From positions 1 through 16,605 of the forward strand of contig JADYXV010000079.1 in NCBI GenBank assembly GCA_020853995.1: a stretch of DNA of 16,605 nucleotides, read 5' to 3'. The translations under genes were made by a program, and so were the position numbers. The notes under the pieces are model-generated. The model was not told the DNA's origin. It was given only the letters and a program-made list of their open reading frames with translations, and made no database searches. Source of the stretch: Novosphingobium sp. (lineage in GTDB: Bacteria > Pseudomonadota > Alphaproteobacteria > Sphingomonadales > Sphingomonadaceae). Position 1 is the stretch's first letter. Each line of letters begins with the position of its first letter. Positions 15,620-16,605 of the stretch are shown piece after piece.

Positions 15620-15625
15620 TATACT
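15620..15625 (+). promoter_or_regulatory. Candidate -10 hexamer on the ompW side of the FNR box
   Basis: TATACT matches five of six bases of TATAAT. Its centre is 28 bp from the centre of the FNR/FixK box, a few bases closer than usual for a class II activated promoter (about 32 bp). No good -35 precedes it, which fits an activator-dependent promoter. The start site would be near 15631-15635, giving a leader of ~130 nt before the ompW-like gene. This is a prediction by eye. Confidence 0.35.
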
Positions 15626-15704
15626 TTGGTCGTAGATGGGAAACCGGGAATTTTGCGCTTCGTCAATGCCGGACGATTCGCTGCGATGCATCAGCAGCTT
15701 CAAG

Positions 15705-15747
15705 CCACGGACAATGTCTGGGTCTACGAGGGGTAGACCAGCCGTGG
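15705..15747 (+). other. Nested hairpin in the leader just before the ompW-like gene
   Basis: An inner stem GGTCTAC (15721-15727) / GTAGACC (15733-15739) with a GAGGG loop sits inside an outer stem CCACGG (15705-15710) / CCGTGG (15742-15747). The structure ends 3 nt before the AGGA ribosome-binding site (15751-15754) of the gene starting at 15763. It has no T-run, so it is not a terminator. It may be an mRNA-stabilising or translation-controlling leader element; function is inferred from position only. Confidence 0.5.
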
Positions 15748-15762
15748 TGCAGGACAAGACCG

Positions 15763-16449
15763 ATGAAAAAGCTGATGACTGCCGCCCTGCCCGCCCTGAT
15801 TGCTGCTGCCATTCTGGCTCCGGCGACGGCTGTTGCCGGTTCAGCAGACGGCAAGTTGCAAGTGAAGGTGCTGGGCACTGGTGTGCTGCCTGATGGCAAG
15901 ATCGTTGCGGTTACCAACGATCCGCTGAACCTGACGGTTGGTGCTAACACCAAGGCTAACGATAATTATGTGCCGACGCTTGCGGTGGAATACTTCGTGA
16001 CGCCGAACATCTCGGCCGAGACGATCTGCTGCTTTACCCAGCATCACGTCAGCGGCACCGGCACTTTGGCAGCAGCAACAGAAATAGTCGATCACGTGCT
16101 GGTCCTGCCCGCTACGCTGACGCTCAAGTATCATATGCCAATGCCAGGTGGCATCAAGCCTTACGTTGGCGCTGGCCCGGCGATGTTCCTGTATTTCGGC
16201 GAAAAGCCCGGCTCCAGCATCGTGCCGCTGGGCGTTACCAAAGTGCGCTTTTCCAACGATATGGGCTTTGCCCTGCAAGCAGGCGTTGACGTTCCGTTGA
16301 ATGACAAGGGCCTCGGCCTGAGTCTGGATGCCAAGAAGTACTTCATGGACACGACCGCGCACTTCTTTGCGGGAAACGCCGAAGTGCTGACCACCAAGCA
16401 TTCGCTTGATCCATGGGTTGTCAGCGCAGGTCTAGCCTATCGTTTCTGA
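15763..16449 (+). CDS. ompW: OmpW-family outer-membrane beta-barrel protein
   Basis: This is a 228-residue precursor with a signal peptide (MKKLMTAALPALIAAAILAP, likely cut after AVA at 25) and a small beta-barrel ending in Phe (GLAYRF), the usual outer-membrane C-terminal signal. Family features are KLQVKVLGTGVLPDG near the start, the LPATLTLKYH strand (typically LPPTLTLQYHF), and KPYVGAGPAMFLYF. OmpW proteins form narrow, hydrophobic eight-stranded barrels proposed to pass small hydrophobic compounds; the substrate here is unknown. A Cys-Cys pair lies in ETICCFTQHH. The ATG follows AGGA by 8 nt. It is divergent from the cco operon and shares the region holding the FNR/FixK box. ompW is reported to be oxygen-regulated in enteric bacteria, so co-regulation is plausible. 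A long terminator follows at 16521. Confidence 0.9.
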   Translation: MKKLMTAALPALIAAAILAPATAVAGSADGKLQVKVLGTGVLPDGKIVAVTNDPLNLTVGANTKANDNYVPTLAVEYFVTPNISAETICCFTQHHVSGTGTLAAATEIVDHVLVLPATLTLKYHMPMPGGIKPYVGAGPAMFLYFGEKPGSSIVPLGVTKVRFSNDMGFALQAGVDVPLNDKGLGLSLDAKKYFMDTTAHFFAGNAEVLTTKHSLDPWVVSAGLAYRF

Positions 16450-16520
16450 GCCTATCGCTTCTCATATCGACGAGTTCCCAAGGCTCAGCCCACCTCCCAC
16501 GCGTGCGGGGCCTCGGGGAA

Positions 16521-16583
16521 GCGGGCAGGAAGGCGATCGAGGTTCTGGGATCACCTCGTCATCTTCCTGCCCGCACCTTTTTT
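16521..16583 (+). terminator. Long nested intrinsic terminator after the ompW-like gene
   Basis: A perfect 12-pair outer stem GCGGGCAGGAAG (16521-16532) / CTTCCTGCCCGC (16563-16574) encloses an inner stem CGAGGT (16538-16543) / ACCTCG (16553-16558), and is followed by ACC and six T residues (16578-16583). It is 71 bp after the ompW stop. The stem is longer than most terminators, and the T-run is only on this side, so it acts on + strand transcripts. Confidence 0.85.
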
Positions 16584-16605
16584 ATCGCGCCGGTCTTACC
16601 ACAAA

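Noticed and set aside
15528..15620. Longer ccoN starting at 15620
   Set aside because: The extra residues are not hydrophobic or family-like, they would cover the FNR box, and the ATG at 15527 is preceded by AAGGAAGG.
15542..15736. Possible 64-residue + strand ORF (begins MSDVDAALHP, ends NVWVYEG) in the ccoN-ompW gap
   Set aside because: No ribosome-binding site precedes its ATG, it spans the FNR box and the candidate -10, and its stop lies in the leader hairpin. I recognise no family. It cannot be fully excluded, but the regulatory reading is stronger.
1..16605. CRISPR arrays, tRNA or rRNA genes, insertion sequences, toxin-antitoxin or defence genes
   Set aside because: No regular direct repeats with spacers, no tRNA-like cloverleaf and no transposase or integrase motifs were found on either strand by eye.

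Overview
The window looks like chromosomal DNA from an alphaproteobacterium, most likely a sphingomonad (Novosphingobium/Sphingomonas type). I infer this from the GC-rich coding bias, the IF3 sequence, the gene set and the complete cbb3 oxidase operon. No tRNA, rRNA, CRISPR array, insertion sequence or phage gene was seen. Most of the window is ordinary, well-packed housekeeping and respiratory DNA.

Left part (1-2630, + strand): the 3' end of a ligase-associated phosphoesterase gene (pdeM), then infC (translation initiation factor IF3), which appears to start at a non-canonical AUA codon and is closed by a good intrinsic terminator, then an SLC13/DASS-family anion permease. A strong GC-rich hairpin at 2607-2628 separates the permease from the convergent genes that follow.

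Centre-left (2638-6060, - strand): a two-gene unit, eda (KDPG aldolase of the Entner-Doudoroff pathway) followed 24 bp later by a PEP carboxylase homologue. The latter keeps the overall family pattern but departs from consensus at several catalytic motifs.

Main block (6172-15527, - strand): one long unit reading ccoN-ccoO-ccoQ-ccoP-ccoG-ccoH-ccoI-ccoS-orf87-hemN. It encodes the four subunits of cbb3 cytochrome oxidase, the CcoG/CcoH/CcoI/CcoS assembly and copper-delivery factors, a small uncharacterised exported Cys-rich protein carrying a CXXCH motif, and oxygen-independent coproporphyrinogen III oxidase. From ccoG onward, and also at ccoO/ccoQ/ccoP, genes overlap by a few bases, so they are probably translationally coupled. 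The unit equips the cell to respire at low oxygen: it makes heme without oxygen, delivers copper and builds a high-affinity oxidase.

Right end (15528-16605): a divergent intergenic region with a perfect FNR/FixK box (TTGAT-N4-ATCAA, 15588-15601), a structured leader, an OmpW-family outer-membrane protein gene on the + strand, and a long intrinsic terminator. The best novelty candidates are orf87 between ccoS and hemN, the AUA start of infC, and the catalytic-motif changes in the PEP carboxylase homologue.
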